From Paenibacillus sp. Soil522 (GTDB lineage Bacteria > Bacillota > Bacilli > Paenibacillales > Paenibacillaceae), in assembly GCF_001428245.1 (NCBI RefSeq), contig NZ_LMRV01000052.1:1-45573 (forward strand): a DNA stretch of 45,573 nt, written 5' to 3'. Both the position numbers and the translations under genes were made by a program. Under the pieces are notes generated by a model. It was not told the DNA's origin, made no database searches, and worked only from the letters and a program-made list of their open reading frames with translations. The stretch's first letter is position 1. Every line of letters begins with the position of its first letter. Below, piece by piece: positions 16,534 to 24,274 of the stretch.

Positions 16534-18272
16534 TTAAAGGAATAGGAGCGTCAGCAGGCATAGCGATTGGGAGATCGTTTGTGCTTCCGAATTGGGAATG
16601 GGAGTTACCGGAGCAAAAAATTGATGTAGCTGATTTTGCCCGCGAGTTCGAACGTGTATACGAAGGCATTCGTACCTCTAAATCGGAAATCGAGCAGATT
16701 AAGGATGAGCTGCGCGATGTTGTCGGTTCGGAGGAAACACATATTTTCGATGCTCATATAGCCATTTTGGACGATCCTGTCTTTATGAATGAAATACAAG
16801 GCATCATCCAACGCCAGTATAAAGCGGCTGAGGTAGCCGTTAAGGAAGCGATCGATCATTTTGTTACGATGTTTGATTTGCTTGATGATGAGTATATGAA
16901 GGAACGAGCGCTTGACATTAAGGATGTAGGCAACCGCTTGCTGAAGCATCTGCTTGGCGCACCGGAAATTACGCTGCCTTCGGATACACAGCCTTTTATT
17001 TTGATCGCGAAGGAGCTTTCGCCTTCTCAGCTCGCACATATTAATCCGCAGCATGTGCTTGGCATTGTGACGCTTGCAGGAAGCACGACCTCGCATTCGG
17101 CTATCATGGCACGGGCGCTCGGCGTACCGCTCGTTGTAGGCGTTGAGACGAAGCTGGAGGAGCCGATTCAAACCGGTCAAACGATTATTATCGATGGCAG
17201 CGATGGAACGGTATTTATTGAACCTGTGCAGCAAATCATTGATGCCTATACAGAGCTGCACAATGCTCAATCGGAAGCGAAAAAAAGGCTGCATGGCATT
17301 GCAGGCCATCGTCCTGTAACGCCGGATGGTAAGAGATTGGAGCTTGCCGCTAACATTAGTTCCTTTAAGGAGCTAGAAATTGCTTTGTCGAGCGGGGCGC
17401 ACGGCGTTGGCTTGTTCCGAACCGAGTTTTTGTACATGGATCGCAATCGGTTCCCGAGGGAAGAGGAGCAATTCGAGGTATACCGCAGCGTTGCCGAGAA
17501 GCTCGGAGGCGAGCCGCTCGTTATTCGGACGCTTGATGTCGGAGGCGACAAACAGCTTGATTATTTTGAGTTGCCCGAAGAGGACAATCCTTTCCTTGGC
17601 TATAGAGCGATCCGGATTTCGTTAGACCGGCAGGATTTATTTAAAACGCAGCTGCGCGCAATATTGCGTGCAAGCCATTACGGTCAGGTGAAGCTGATGT
17701 ATCCGTTAATCTCATCTGTAGACGAGGTGCGTGCCGCAAATGCGGTATTGGATGAAGCGAAGCGTGAGCTTGAGGAAGCTGGCCACCCTTATGATAAAGG
17801 GATTAAGATAGGGATTATGATCGAGGTGCCCGCAGCTGTCATGATTGCGGATTTGCTTGCAGAAGAGGTCGATTTCTTCAGCATAGGAACGAATGATTTG
17901 GTTCAGTTCACGTTAGCAGTCGATCGGATGAACGAAGAAATATCTCATTTGTATGAGCCCTATCATCCTGCTTTGATCCGGATGCTGCGAATGACGGTTG
18001 AAGCGGCCAAACGTGCCGGAATATCCGTCGGCGTGTGCGGGGAGCTTGCGGGTGATTTAAGAGCGCTGCCGATTTGGCTTAGCTTGGACGTGGATGAAAT
18101 CAGTATGTCATCGCACTCCATTTTGCAAGTAAAGGAAAGACTGCTTTGTACTTCCCAGGATGAGAGCAGAGAGGTATTTCAGCAGCTGCAAGCCTGCCGC
18201 ACAAGCACCGAAGTAATAGAACAATTAAATGCCTTTATGCAGCGCATAGACAAAAAAACAGCGAATGGTTAA
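16530..18272 (+). CDS. ptsI: PTS enzyme I (phosphoenolpyruvate-protein phosphotransferase)
   Basis: The 580-aa enzyme takes phosphate from PEP to His189 (GSTTSHSAIMARALGVP) and passes it to HPr. The N-terminal HPr-binding helices, swivelling His domain and C-terminal PEP-binding barrel with GLFRTEFLYMDR and VCGELAGD are all present at normal length. Its ATG overlaps the IICBA stop, so it is translationally coupled to the permease. The usual ptsH is missing from this operon, so HPr must come from elsewhere. The last codons double as part of the terminator for the convergent gene. Confidence 0.96.
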   Translation: MIKGIGASAGIAIGRSFVLPNWEWELPEQKIDVADFAREFERVYEGIRTSKSEIEQIKDELRDVVGSEETHIFDAHIAILDDPVFMNEIQGIIQRQYKAAEVAVKEAIDHFVTMFDLLDDEYMKERALDIKDVGNRLLKHLLGAPEITLPSDTQPFILIAKELSPSQLAHINPQHVLGIVTLAGSTTSHSAIMARALGVPLVVGVETKLEEPIQTGQTIIIDGSDGTVFIEPVQQIIDAYTELHNAQSEAKKRLHGIAGHRPVTPDGKRLELAANISSFKELEIALSSGAHGVGLFRTEFLYMDRNRFPREEEQFEVYRSVAEKLGGEPLVIRTLDVGGDKQLDYFELPEEDNPFLGYRAIRISLDRQDLFKTQLRAILRASHYGQVKLMYPLISSVDEVRAANAVLDEAKRELEEAGHPYDKGIKIGIMIEVPAAVMIADLLAEEVDFFSIGTNDLVQFTLAVDRMNEEISHLYEPYHPALIRMLRMTVEAAKRAGISVGVCGELAGDLRALPIWLSLDVDEISMSSHSILQVKERLLCTSQDESREVFQQLQACRTSTEVIEQLNAFMQRIDKKTANG

Positions 18273-18284
18273 CCCATTCGCTGT
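18252..18284 (-). terminator. Intrinsic terminator for the PfpI-like gene, nested in the 3' end of ptsI
   Basis: ACAGCGAATGG (18258-18268) and CCATTCGCTGT (18274-18284) form a perfect 11-bp stem around TTAAC; on the minus strand it runs into TTTTTTTG. The loop carries the stop codons of both convergent genes, and the T run is supplied by the AAAAAA of two ptsI lysine codons. There is no T run on the plus strand. Confidence 0.8.
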
Positions 18285-18799
18285 ACTAATGCATCCACAA
18301 ATGCTCTTGCATAGGGAGGAAGATCTGGCGGGCGACGCGCGGAGATGAGATTTCCGTCCACAACGACGGCTTCATCGTACCATGTTGCGCCTGCGTTTTC
18401 CATGTCGTCACGTATGCCGGGTGTTGAGGTTACTTTGCGGCCCTCTAAAATTTTCGCCGAAATGAGCACCCAGCCAGCATGGCAGATCTGACCAATCGGC
18501 TTATCCGCTGCATTTAACTCTTGCACGAGCTGCAATACTTTCGGGTAGCGGCGCAGCTTATCGGGTGCCCAGCCGCCTGGAACCAATAAACCGATAATGT
18601 CCTCGCTGTTCACTTCATCGAATGACAAATCGGCCACTGCAGGCACGCCATATTTGCCGATATGCTTTTTACCTTTCTCAGGACCAGCATACAGAACGGT
18701 CGCACCGGCTTCGCGAGCACGATATACGGGATACCATAGCTCCAAATCCTCAAACTCGTCGTCAAGCAAGCAGATGACGGTTTTGTTTTGTAATGACAT
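18269..18799 (-). CDS. DJ-1/PfpI family type 1 glutamine amidotransferase-like protein
   Basis: The 176-aa protein has the PfpI fold: an N-terminal strand with CLLDDEFEDLELWYP, the nucleophile elbow Cys in GQICHAGW and the catalytic-site Glu near the N-terminus. Related B. subtilis proteins (YraA, YfkM) are linked to general stress and carbonyl/glycation damage repair. It converges on ptsI; the two stop codons overlap by four bases. The ATG at 18799 is preceded by GGAGGGGAAAA. Exact activity (deglycase or protease-like) cannot be told from sequence. Confidence 0.92.
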   Translation of the reverse strand: MSLQNKTVICLLDDEFEDLELWYPVYRAREAGATVLYAGPEKGKKHIGKYGVPAVADLSFDEVNSEDIIGLLVPGGWAPDKLRRYPKVLQLVQELNAADKPIGQICHAGWVLISAKILEGRKVTSTPGIRDDMENAGATWYDEAVVVDGNLISARRPPDLPPYARAFVDALVQRMG

Positions 18800-18851
18800 A
18801 TTTTCCCCTCCATCTATTAAAGATCTCTATTATTGTAACGAAGGAGACACA

Positions 18852-19289
18852 ATGAAGCAAACAGATCCTTTATCAAGCTCATTTTCATATTTAAGATTAC
18901 TGCGATTTTTGCCGGCAGTCACTTGGATGGCCATTATATTTATACTATCTTCGAGAACTAGCGATGAGATCAGTACATTGCTGCCATTCTTTCAAAAGTT
19001 TCTTCCCATTATGGAAGATTTCAATTGGGGCCATTTTGTTTCTTATTTCGTTCTGGCAGCAACGCTTGATTATGGAATCGGAAGCAAGGGAGACCGGTTC
19101 TGGATGAAGGTTATCATCGTGCTAATCTGCGGCCTATATGGAATAACCGACGAATTTCATCAATCCTTTGTAGGCGGAAGAATGCCAGACCCGCTGGATG
19201 TGCGCAATGATCTAATCGGGGCAGCGCTATGGACAACATTGGCAGCATTGCCGCCGATACGAAAAGTTTGGAGAAAAGCGGCGCTTTAA
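18852..19289 (+). CDS. VanZ family membrane protein
   Basis: The 145-aa protein has four hydrophobic segments and the VanZ-family hallmarks HFVSYFVLAATLDYG and TDEFHQSFVGGRMPDPLDV. Family members include the teicoplanin-resistance protein VanZ, but most genomic copies such as this one have no demonstrated resistance role. AAGGAGA lies just upstream of the ATG at 18852, giving the usual length; a longer in-frame extension overlaps the divergent PfpI gene and is not used. Confidence 0.88.
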   Translation: MKQTDPLSSSFSYLRLLRFLPAVTWMAIIFILSSRTSDEISTLLPFFQKFLPIMEDFNWGHFVSYFVLAATLDYGIGSKGDRFWMKVIIVLICGLYGITDEFHQSFVGGRMPDPLDVRNDLIGAALWTTLAALPPIRKVWRKAAL

Positions 19290-19448
19290 ATGGAAGCATC
19301 TGGAGACTCGAAAATATGGTTTCAGTAGTAAAAATTACATGGCTGACTAAGCAGGAATTCGTGCGAAAATGGTCGAATAATTTATTTATTGTAACTCTGA
19401 AAGCAATGTTTAGCAGCGATAGCTGCTATTAAGAAGGAGTGGACCACT

Positions 19449-19862
19449 TTGCATAAGCGGTGTCATTGTGGTGACATCATGAAGATGAAACTGCGCACAG
19501 TTATTTATTCGGGGAAGGTCGAGATTGATAACGTACCCATTTTTTCCTGTACAAGCTGCAACCGCAGTGAGGTGTTTCCGGAGGTAAAGCCGGATTTAAC
19601 CGGATTAATCGCACAACTCGGAGCTCAACCAGATAAGCAAACATTTCTTTTTAATGAATGTAACGAATGGGCGAATTTGTTAGTGGAAGCGAAAGCGGAG
19701 AAGGTACAGGCGGACCAACCCGCGTTCGAGAGATTGATCGAGCAGCGAATTAACGAGCTGCTTGATTTGTATTTGCTTGCTCAATCTCTTAACGACGAGG
19801 CTTGGATTACGGATATCAATAAGAGACTTGAGCAAATTAGTCGTCGCACGCTACTTACATAG
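19449..19862 (+). CDS. YgiT-type zinc-finger protein
   Basis: The 137-aa protein starts at TTG with AAGGAG 9 nt upstream. Cysteines at the N-terminus (CHCG near residue 5) and CTSC near residue 34 form a probable zinc ribbon similar to the MqsA/YgiT N-domain (motif SCTSCNRSEVFPEVK). The rest is helical and charged with no helix-turn-helix of MqsA type, and no toxin partner gene is adjacent, so it is probably not an antitoxin. It stands alone before an intrinsic terminator. Confidence 0.75.
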   Translation: MHKRCHCGDIMKMKLRTVIYSGKVEIDNVPIFSCTSCNRSEVFPEVKPDLTGLIAQLGAQPDKQTFLFNECNEWANLLVEAKAEKVQADQPAFERLIEQRINELLDLYLLAQSLNDEAWITDINKRLEQISRRTLLT

Positions 19863-19892
19863 CTGCTCGGATTTACGTTTTTACTGAAGCGA

Positions 19893-19918
19893 GAACCCTC
19901 AAGCGAGGGTTCTTTTTT
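19893..19918 (+). terminator. Intrinsic terminator
   Basis: GAACCCTC/GAGGGTTC stem with AAGC loop, followed by TTTTTT. Confidence 0.9.
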
Positions 19919-20243
19919 ATTCAAGAGAAACCGCCTGCCGAGAAATTTTTTCTATAGGCTGTGAGTATGTTCGACAGCTTATGCATAAGCCGGAGCTGCA
20001 GCACTCCGTTTGCGGAATGCTTCAAGCATTTCTGGTCAAGTAAGTATTATACAGTTTACCCATAATTAACCTGACAAACAATGCAGGCCATTATCTATTG
20101 TTGCGCATTGAAAAATCAATGAAAGCTCGGAATATCACGGTTTTTGACGTCTTTTGCTTTGCGTTGCCAATCCCTTTATGCTATGATTACGTTAATATGT
20201 GGCGTACGTAATTTAAAAATCTGAGCTAATGGAGAGAACCACT
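19919..20243 (+). promoter_or_regulatory. ccpA upstream region with palindromes and promoter
   Basis: No gene is seen in this gap. It contains the perfect 14-mer palindrome GCTTATGCATAAGC (19977-19990), a short GCACTCCG/CGGAATGC hairpin (about 20011-20030) and GAATGCTT/AAGCATTT just after. A plausible ccpA promoter is TTGCGT (20159-20164), 17 nt, TATGAT (20182-20187); TTGCTT with TATGCT five bases upstream is an alternative. Confidence 0.5.
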
Positions 20244-21248
20244 GTGACGGTAACCATTTATGATGTAGCAAGAGAAGCGGGAGTGTCGATGGCTACGGTT
20301 TCACGGGTTGTAAATAACAATCCCAATGTGAAGCCGGCAACACGCAAGAAGGTATATGAAGCAATAGAGCGACTAGGGTATCGTCCGAATGCCGTGGCAA
20401 GGGGCTTGGCTAGCAAGAAAACGACTACGGTTGGAGTTGTTATTCCCGACATTTCAAATGCTATTTTTGCCGAGGTAGCACGTGGAATTGAGGATATTGC
20501 GAATATGTATCATTATAATATTATTTTGTGTAATGCGGATAAGAAAAAAGACAAAGAAATCCGCGTTATCAACACCCTTCTGGAGAAGCAGGTTGATGGT
20601 CTGCTCTTTATGGGCGGGGCAGTTACAGAAGAGCATTTGCAAGCTTTCAAGACGGCAAATGTTCCAATCGTGCTTTGCGCGACTTCCGATGAAAGCGGTC
20701 AGATTCCTTCTGTGGACATTAACCATGAGGATGCCGCCTTCGATGCCGTTCAGAAGCTGCTTGATCAAGGCCATAAACGAATTGCGATGATCAGCGGTAC
20801 GCTGCAGGATCCTTCGATTGGCTATGCAAGATTCCAAGGCTATAAGCGTGCGCTTGAAGGCGCCGGCATTGCCTACGATGATTCTTTAGTCCGCATCGGT
20901 AACTATCGTTATGAGTCAGGTGCAGATGCGATGAAATATTTTATAGAGCTGGACGAGCGTCCTACGGCCGTCTTTTCCGCTACTGATGAAATGGCGATTG
21001 GCGCGATTCACAGCATTCAGGATTCCGGTTTGAAGGTTCCTGAAGATATTTCCGTAATTAGCGTTGATAATAGCCGGATGGCATCGATGGTTCGCCCTCA
21101 GCTTACAGCAGTAGCTCAACCGATGTATGATATCGGCGCTGTTTCCATGCGTTTGCTGACGAAGCTGATGAAAAAAGAAAATGTAGATCAATCCAAAGTA
21201 GTACTGCCGCATGAAATCGTTGTGCGTCAATCGGTTGGAGGAATATAA
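20244..21248 (+). CDS. ccpA: Catabolite control protein A
   Basis: The 334-aa LacI-family regulator has the helix-turn-helix and hinge helix at the N-terminus ([20 protein letters not shown]), then a periplasmic-binding-type core that docks HPr or Crh phosphorylated on Ser46. The start region [16 protein letters not shown] and [23 protein letters not shown] near the C-terminus match CcpA rather than sugar-specific LacI proteins. I chose GTG 20244 with GGAGAG 7 nt upstream; the ATG at 20229 has no ribosome site. A perfect cre site upstream of acsA in this window is a likely target. mtnN follows after 5 nt. Confidence 0.95.
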   Translation: MTVTIYDVAREAGVSMATVSRVVNNNPNVKPATRKKVYEAIERLGYRPNAVARGLASKKTTTVGVVIPDISNAIFAEVARGIEDIANMYHYNIILCNADKKKDKEIRVINTLLEKQVDGLLFMGGAVTEEHLQAFKTANVPIVLCATSDESGQIPSVDINHEDAAFDAVQKLLDQGHKRIAMISGTLQDPSIGYARFQGYKRALEGAGIAYDDSLVRIGNYRYESGADAMKYFIELDERPTAVFSATDEMAIGAIHSIQDSGLKVPEDISVISVDNSRMASMVRPQLTAVAQPMYDIGAVSMRLLTKLMKKENVDQSKVVLPHEIVVRQSVGGI

Positions 21249-21253
21249 AAGAA

Positions 21254-21952
21254 ATGTCGTTTAACAAAATAGGGATTATTGGCGCTATGGCGGAAGAAAT
21301 TGAACTGCTGCATGAGCATGTGAACGTAGCGTCTCAGGTGACGAAGGCGGGCATTACCTACTATGAAGGCACGCTTCATGGTAAATCGATCATTTATTGC
21401 AAATCAGGCGTAGGTAAAGTTAATGCTGCCGTCTGCACGCAAATATTGCTTGATCTTGGAGCTGATTGCGTCCTGTTTACTGGAGTAGCGGGAGCAGTTG
21501 ATCCTCAGCTGAACATCGGCGATATCGTCGTTTCTACAAGCTGCATACAGCATGATATGGATTGCTCGCCGCTCGGCTTTGCCCGTGGAACGATTCCGTT
21601 TCACCCGAGATCGGAGTTTCCTGCTGATGATATTTTAATCGGGCTCGCTTCAGCAGCAAGCGAACGACTATTCTCAGGACGCAGTATTAAGGGCAAAGTG
21701 CTGTCAGGCGATCAATTTATTGCTAGCCGTGAGACGGTACAGCTGCTTCATGAGACATTGCAAGGGGCATGTGCGGAGATGGAAGGCGCTTCGGTAGCAC
21801 AAGTATGTGATATGAATGAAACGCCATTTGTCATTATCCGTTCGATGTCGGACAAGGCAGATGGTTCGGCTCATGTAAATTTCTCGGAGTTTACAGTAAC
21901 AGCCTCTAACCATTCCTACCAAATTATTGATGATATCGTTCAACATATTTAA
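21254..21952 (+). CDS. mtnN: 5'-methylthioadenosine/S-adenosylhomocysteine nucleosidase
   Basis: The 232-aa enzyme cleaves adenine from MTA and SAH, feeding methionine salvage and LuxS-linked SAH recycling. It shows the PNP/UDP phosphorylase-family core with GIIGAMAEEIELL at the N-terminus, the catalytic acid region EMEGASVAQVC and RSMSDKADG. It sits 5 nt after ccpA, using a GGAGG within the end of ccpA, and the pair ends at a strong terminator, so they are cotranscribed. The pairing with ccpA is not the B. subtilis order. Confidence 0.95.
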   Translation: MSFNKIGIIGAMAEEIELLHEHVNVASQVTKAGITYYEGTLHGKSIIYCKSGVGKVNAAVCTQILLDLGADCVLFTGVAGAVDPQLNIGDIVVSTSCIQHDMDCSPLGFARGTIPFHPRSEFPADDILIGLASAASERLFSGRSIKGKVLSGDQFIASRETVQLLHETLQGACAEMEGASVAQVCDMNETPFVIIRSMSDKADGSAHVNFSEFTVTASNHSYQIIDDIVQHI

Positions 21953-21965
21953 ATACGCGGTATGG

Positions 21966-22008
21966 AAAGAACCAGCTCCGATGCATGTATCGGAGTTGGT
22001 TCTTTTTT
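21966..22008 (+). terminator. Intrinsic terminator after mtnN
   Basis: A 16-bp stem beginning AAGAACCAGCTCCGAT closes on a GCATGT loop and is followed by TTTTTT. Confidence 0.9.
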
Positions 22009-22090
22009 GTTATGCGACGATGATTCGAACATGTTCTGCTTAGCGGTAGGATTTTAGATTTCGCCCGCTTAAACAGCAGGCGTGGTTGAT

Positions 22091-23269
22091 TTAAATATCC
22101 TGAATAACGATACGCTGCACGACTCTATTTTTGTCGGTGATTTCCGCGCGTCTTGGCATAGGTTCGATATCGGCTCGATCATCCAGCCATTTCGACGGCA
22201 GCTCGAGCGGACTAATGGATGCCCAGCGTTTCAACCAGCTATCGGGAAGCAGCGGCGCCTCTCCAGCCGCTATTGCTTGAGCGATTGGATGGTCTATCAT
22301 CGTAAGCCACACTAAAGACCAAGCTCTAGGAACGACGCGAAAAATATCGTAGCCGCCTCCGCCAAGCGCAATCCAACGACCGTCTGTATGCTTGTGGGCT
22401 AATTCATGAATGATGGCAGGTATTTCCGCATAGATCCGCATGCTGCAATGGATGTGAGAGAGCGGATCGTAAGCATGCGCGTCACAGCCGTGCTGACTAA
22501 TGATGACATCCGGCTCAAAGGCTGCTATTACTTTGCGCAACGTGACGTTAAAGCTCTCAAGCCAGGATTCATCCTCGGTATAAGGTTCGAGCGGGACGTT
22601 ATAGCAGGCTCCGAAGCCATGGTCCACGCCTTTCTCGTGAACGAAGCCTGTACCAGGGAACAGAAATTTGCCGGTTTCATGAATGGAATAAGTACAAACG
22701 TCAGGATCGTCATAGAACACCCATTGAACACCGTCTCCGTGATGGACATCGGTGTCGATATAAAGCACTTTTGCGCCATAAGTTTGACGGATGTGTTTGA
22801 TAGCGACTGCTGCATCGTTATATACACAAAAGCCCGAAGCACGGTCAGGGAACGCGTGATGAAGTCCGCCGGCGAGATGATAGGCGTGCTTTGTCCGGCC
22901 CGCCATAACAGCGTCAGCTGCGGCCACTGAGCCGTTGACGATCGTTACGGCAGCCTTGTGCATACCTGGAAAATATGGCGTATCCTCGGTGTGAAGCCCG
23001 AATTGCCGGGCGAGCGTGCTGCTATCCTCGAGAAGCGCTTGCTCGCTCAATTGCTTGACGGCAGCCAAATAGTCCGTTCTATGCACGAGCGGCAGAAGCT
23101 CGTCCTCGGAATAAGCGGGAGGAGCTTCCATTTGCTCCTCAGATAAAGCCTGTACTTCTTTGAGCAGGTCGATCGTTAGCATAAGCCGCAGCGGATCGAA
23201 AGGATGCTCCTCCCCAAATTTATATCCGCTAGAGTCCGAATGATGAATGAAAATAGCATTTGAAGCCAT
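22091..23269 (-). CDS. acuC: Acetoin utilization protein AcuC (class I/II-type deacetylase)
   Basis: The 392-aa protein has the histone-deacetylase fold: HLAGGLHHAFPDRASGFCVYND (His-His active-site pair), the zinc ligands in YIDTDVHHGDGVQ and the QHGCDAH motif. AcuC removes the acetyl group from AcsA and so reactivates acetyl-CoA synthetase. ATG 23269 has AGGAGG 6 nt upstream; the much longer open frame runs through the tandem repeat and is not coding. It is downstream of acuA, but acuB, found between them in B. subtilis, is replaced by the 38-bp repeats. Confidence 0.95.
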   Translation of the reverse strand: MASNAIFIHHSDSSGYKFGEEHPFDPLRLMLTIDLLKEVQALSEEQMEAPPAYSEDELLPLVHRTDYLAAVKQLSEQALLEDSSTLARQFGLHTEDTPYFPGMHKAAVTIVNGSVAAADAVMAGRTKHAYHLAGGLHHAFPDRASGFCVYNDAAVAIKHIRQTYGAKVLYIDTDVHHGDGVQWVFYDDPDVCTYSIHETGKFLFPGTGFVHEKGVDHGFGACYNVPLEPYTEDESWLESFNVTLRKVIAAFEPDVIISQHGCDAHAYDPLSHIHCSMRIYAEIPAIIHELAHKHTDGRWIALGGGGYDIFRVVPRAWSLVWLTMIDHPIAQAIAAGEAPLLPDSWLKRWASISPLELPSKWLDDRADIEPMPRRAEITDKNRVVQRIVIQDI

Positions 23270-23283
23270 CCCTGTCCTCCTAA

Positions 23284-23397
23284 AAGGTTTGCGCAGCAAA
23301 CCTGCATCGTAAGCATAAGCTAAGGTTTGCGCAGCAAACCTGCATCGTAAGCATAAGCTAAGGTTTGCGCAGCAAACCTGCATCGTAAGCATAAGCT
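23284..23397 (-). repeat. Three perfect 38-bp tandem hairpin repeats in the acuA-acuC gap
   Basis: Copies start at 23284, 23322 and 23360 and are identical. On the plus strand each unit has the inverted pair AGGTTTGC-GCA-GCAAACCT followed by a GCATCGTAAGCATAAGC half. On the transcribed strand the last hairpin ends 14 nt before the acuC ATG, directly against the AGGAGG. The array starts exactly at the acuA stop codon. A single diverged copy sits at 43402-43441 before the YugN-like gene with the same 14-nt spacing. Confidence 0.95.
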
Positions 23398-24032
23398 TAA
23401 TACATAAACCGTTGACGAAAGCGAACCCTGTCAAAATGCTCAACAGAGCGAAGCGGAACCTCCTTGCCGATTCGCACCATCAGGCAATTAGCCGGATGGG
23501 AGCAAATTTCGGGATCATCCGTAGCGAACCAGATCATTCCGACGGATTGCATCAATTTTTCCATCATTTTGCGATAGTTCCAAACATTGAGCATGGTGCC
23601 TTCCAGATCCCAATGCCAGTAATATTCAGTCGTAAATACGATCATGTTTTCTAACTGATCCTCTGCAAAAGCAAGCTGAATCAATCGTTTTCCCAAGCCG
23701 CAGCCGCGATAATCATCTGCTACTTCTATCGCCCCCAGCTCGATGAGATCCGTCATGCCGCCTTCCGACCAGCGTTCAAGCTCATCGGCATAGTGGAAGG
23801 TGACATAGCCGACGATCATGTCTCCTTCGCGCGCCAAAATAATTCGTCCTTCATCCAGGCCGGCGATCTCAACAAGCGCATCATGCTGTTCATGCGGTCT
23901 GCGGAACGCATCCAGCGACTTATGCATCGTCATTCTCTCCAGCCGTTCCGGCGGAACTGGTCCTTCTATAACTAGCTCACGGCCTGCGTCTAAAGCGAGC
24001 TGTTCCCGCTGCAAACGCTTTCGATGTTCCAA
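23397..24032 (-). CDS. acuA: Acetyltransferase AcuA (GNAT family)
   Basis: The 211-aa protein is a GNAT acetyltransferase with the acetyl-CoA loop VADDYRGCGLGKRLIQLAF. AcuA acetylates the catalytic lysine of AcsA and switches it off. Length and sequence match the B. subtilis family. The frame starts at TTG 24032 with AAGGGGG 8 nt upstream. It is divergent from acsA, its substrate gene, across a 242-nt region with a cre site. The stop codon abuts the repeat array. Confidence 0.93.
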   Translation of the reverse strand: MEHRKRLQREQLALDAGRELVIEGPVPPERLERMTMHKSLDAFRRPHEQHDALVEIAGLDEGRIILAREGDMIVGYVTFHYADELERWSEGGMTDLIELGAIEVADDYRGCGLGKRLIQLAFAEDQLENMIVFTTEYYWHWDLEGTMLNVWNYRKMMEKLMQSVGMIWFATDDPEICSHPANCLMVRIGKEVPLRSVEHFDRVRFRQRFMY

Positions 24033-24140
24033 GGCGGAAGCCCCCTTTGCTGTTCAGCTGCTGCCAGATCATAACTCTCTATAACTCTTTATAACAAACA
24101 TTTGAGAAATTGAAAAGCGTAGTCGAATAGAAAAAGGATA

Positions 24141-24149
24141 TGCTATAAT
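24141..24149 (+). promoter_or_regulatory. Extended -10 promoter of acsA
   Basis: TGCTATAAT fits the extended -10 consensus TGnTATAAT; no good -35 is seen at the normal distance. It lies 126 nt before the acsA ATG. Confidence 0.65.
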
Positions 24150-24220
24150 GAGTTTGGCGGTTTAAATCATGGAAAACGCGAGTGGATGTCAGCTTGTTTG
24201 CCTCAAGCAATGACTATTTT

Positions 24221-24235
24221 TTGAAAGCGTATTCT
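24221..24235 (+). promoter_or_regulatory. cre site (CcpA operator) in the acsA leader
   Basis: TTGAAAGCGTATTCT matches the cre consensus WTGNAANCGNWNNCW at every position. It lies about 65-80 nt downstream of the expected acsA transcript start, so CcpA would act as a roadblock. B. subtilis acsA is known to be repressed by CcpA. Confidence 0.8.
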
Positions 24236-24274
24236 TATGGATAAGACATACAGATTTGATGGGAGAGTGATAGT

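Noticed and set aside
19229..19432. 67-codon frame overlapping the end of the VanZ-like gene
   Set aside because: It lies mostly inside the VanZ-like gene in another frame, has no ribosome site and a composition unlike its neighbours.
19449..19862. MqsRA-type toxin-antitoxin pair
   Set aside because: Only the zinc-ribbon part is present; there is no C-terminal helix-turn-helix and no adjacent toxin-sized gene.
23284..23397. CRISPR array
   Set aside because: The three units are directly adjacent with no spacers, and no cas genes are in the window.
23270..23443. N-terminal extension of acuC through the tandem repeats
   Set aside because: The translated part is just the repeat read three times, and a perfect AGGAGG marks the internal ATG at 23269.
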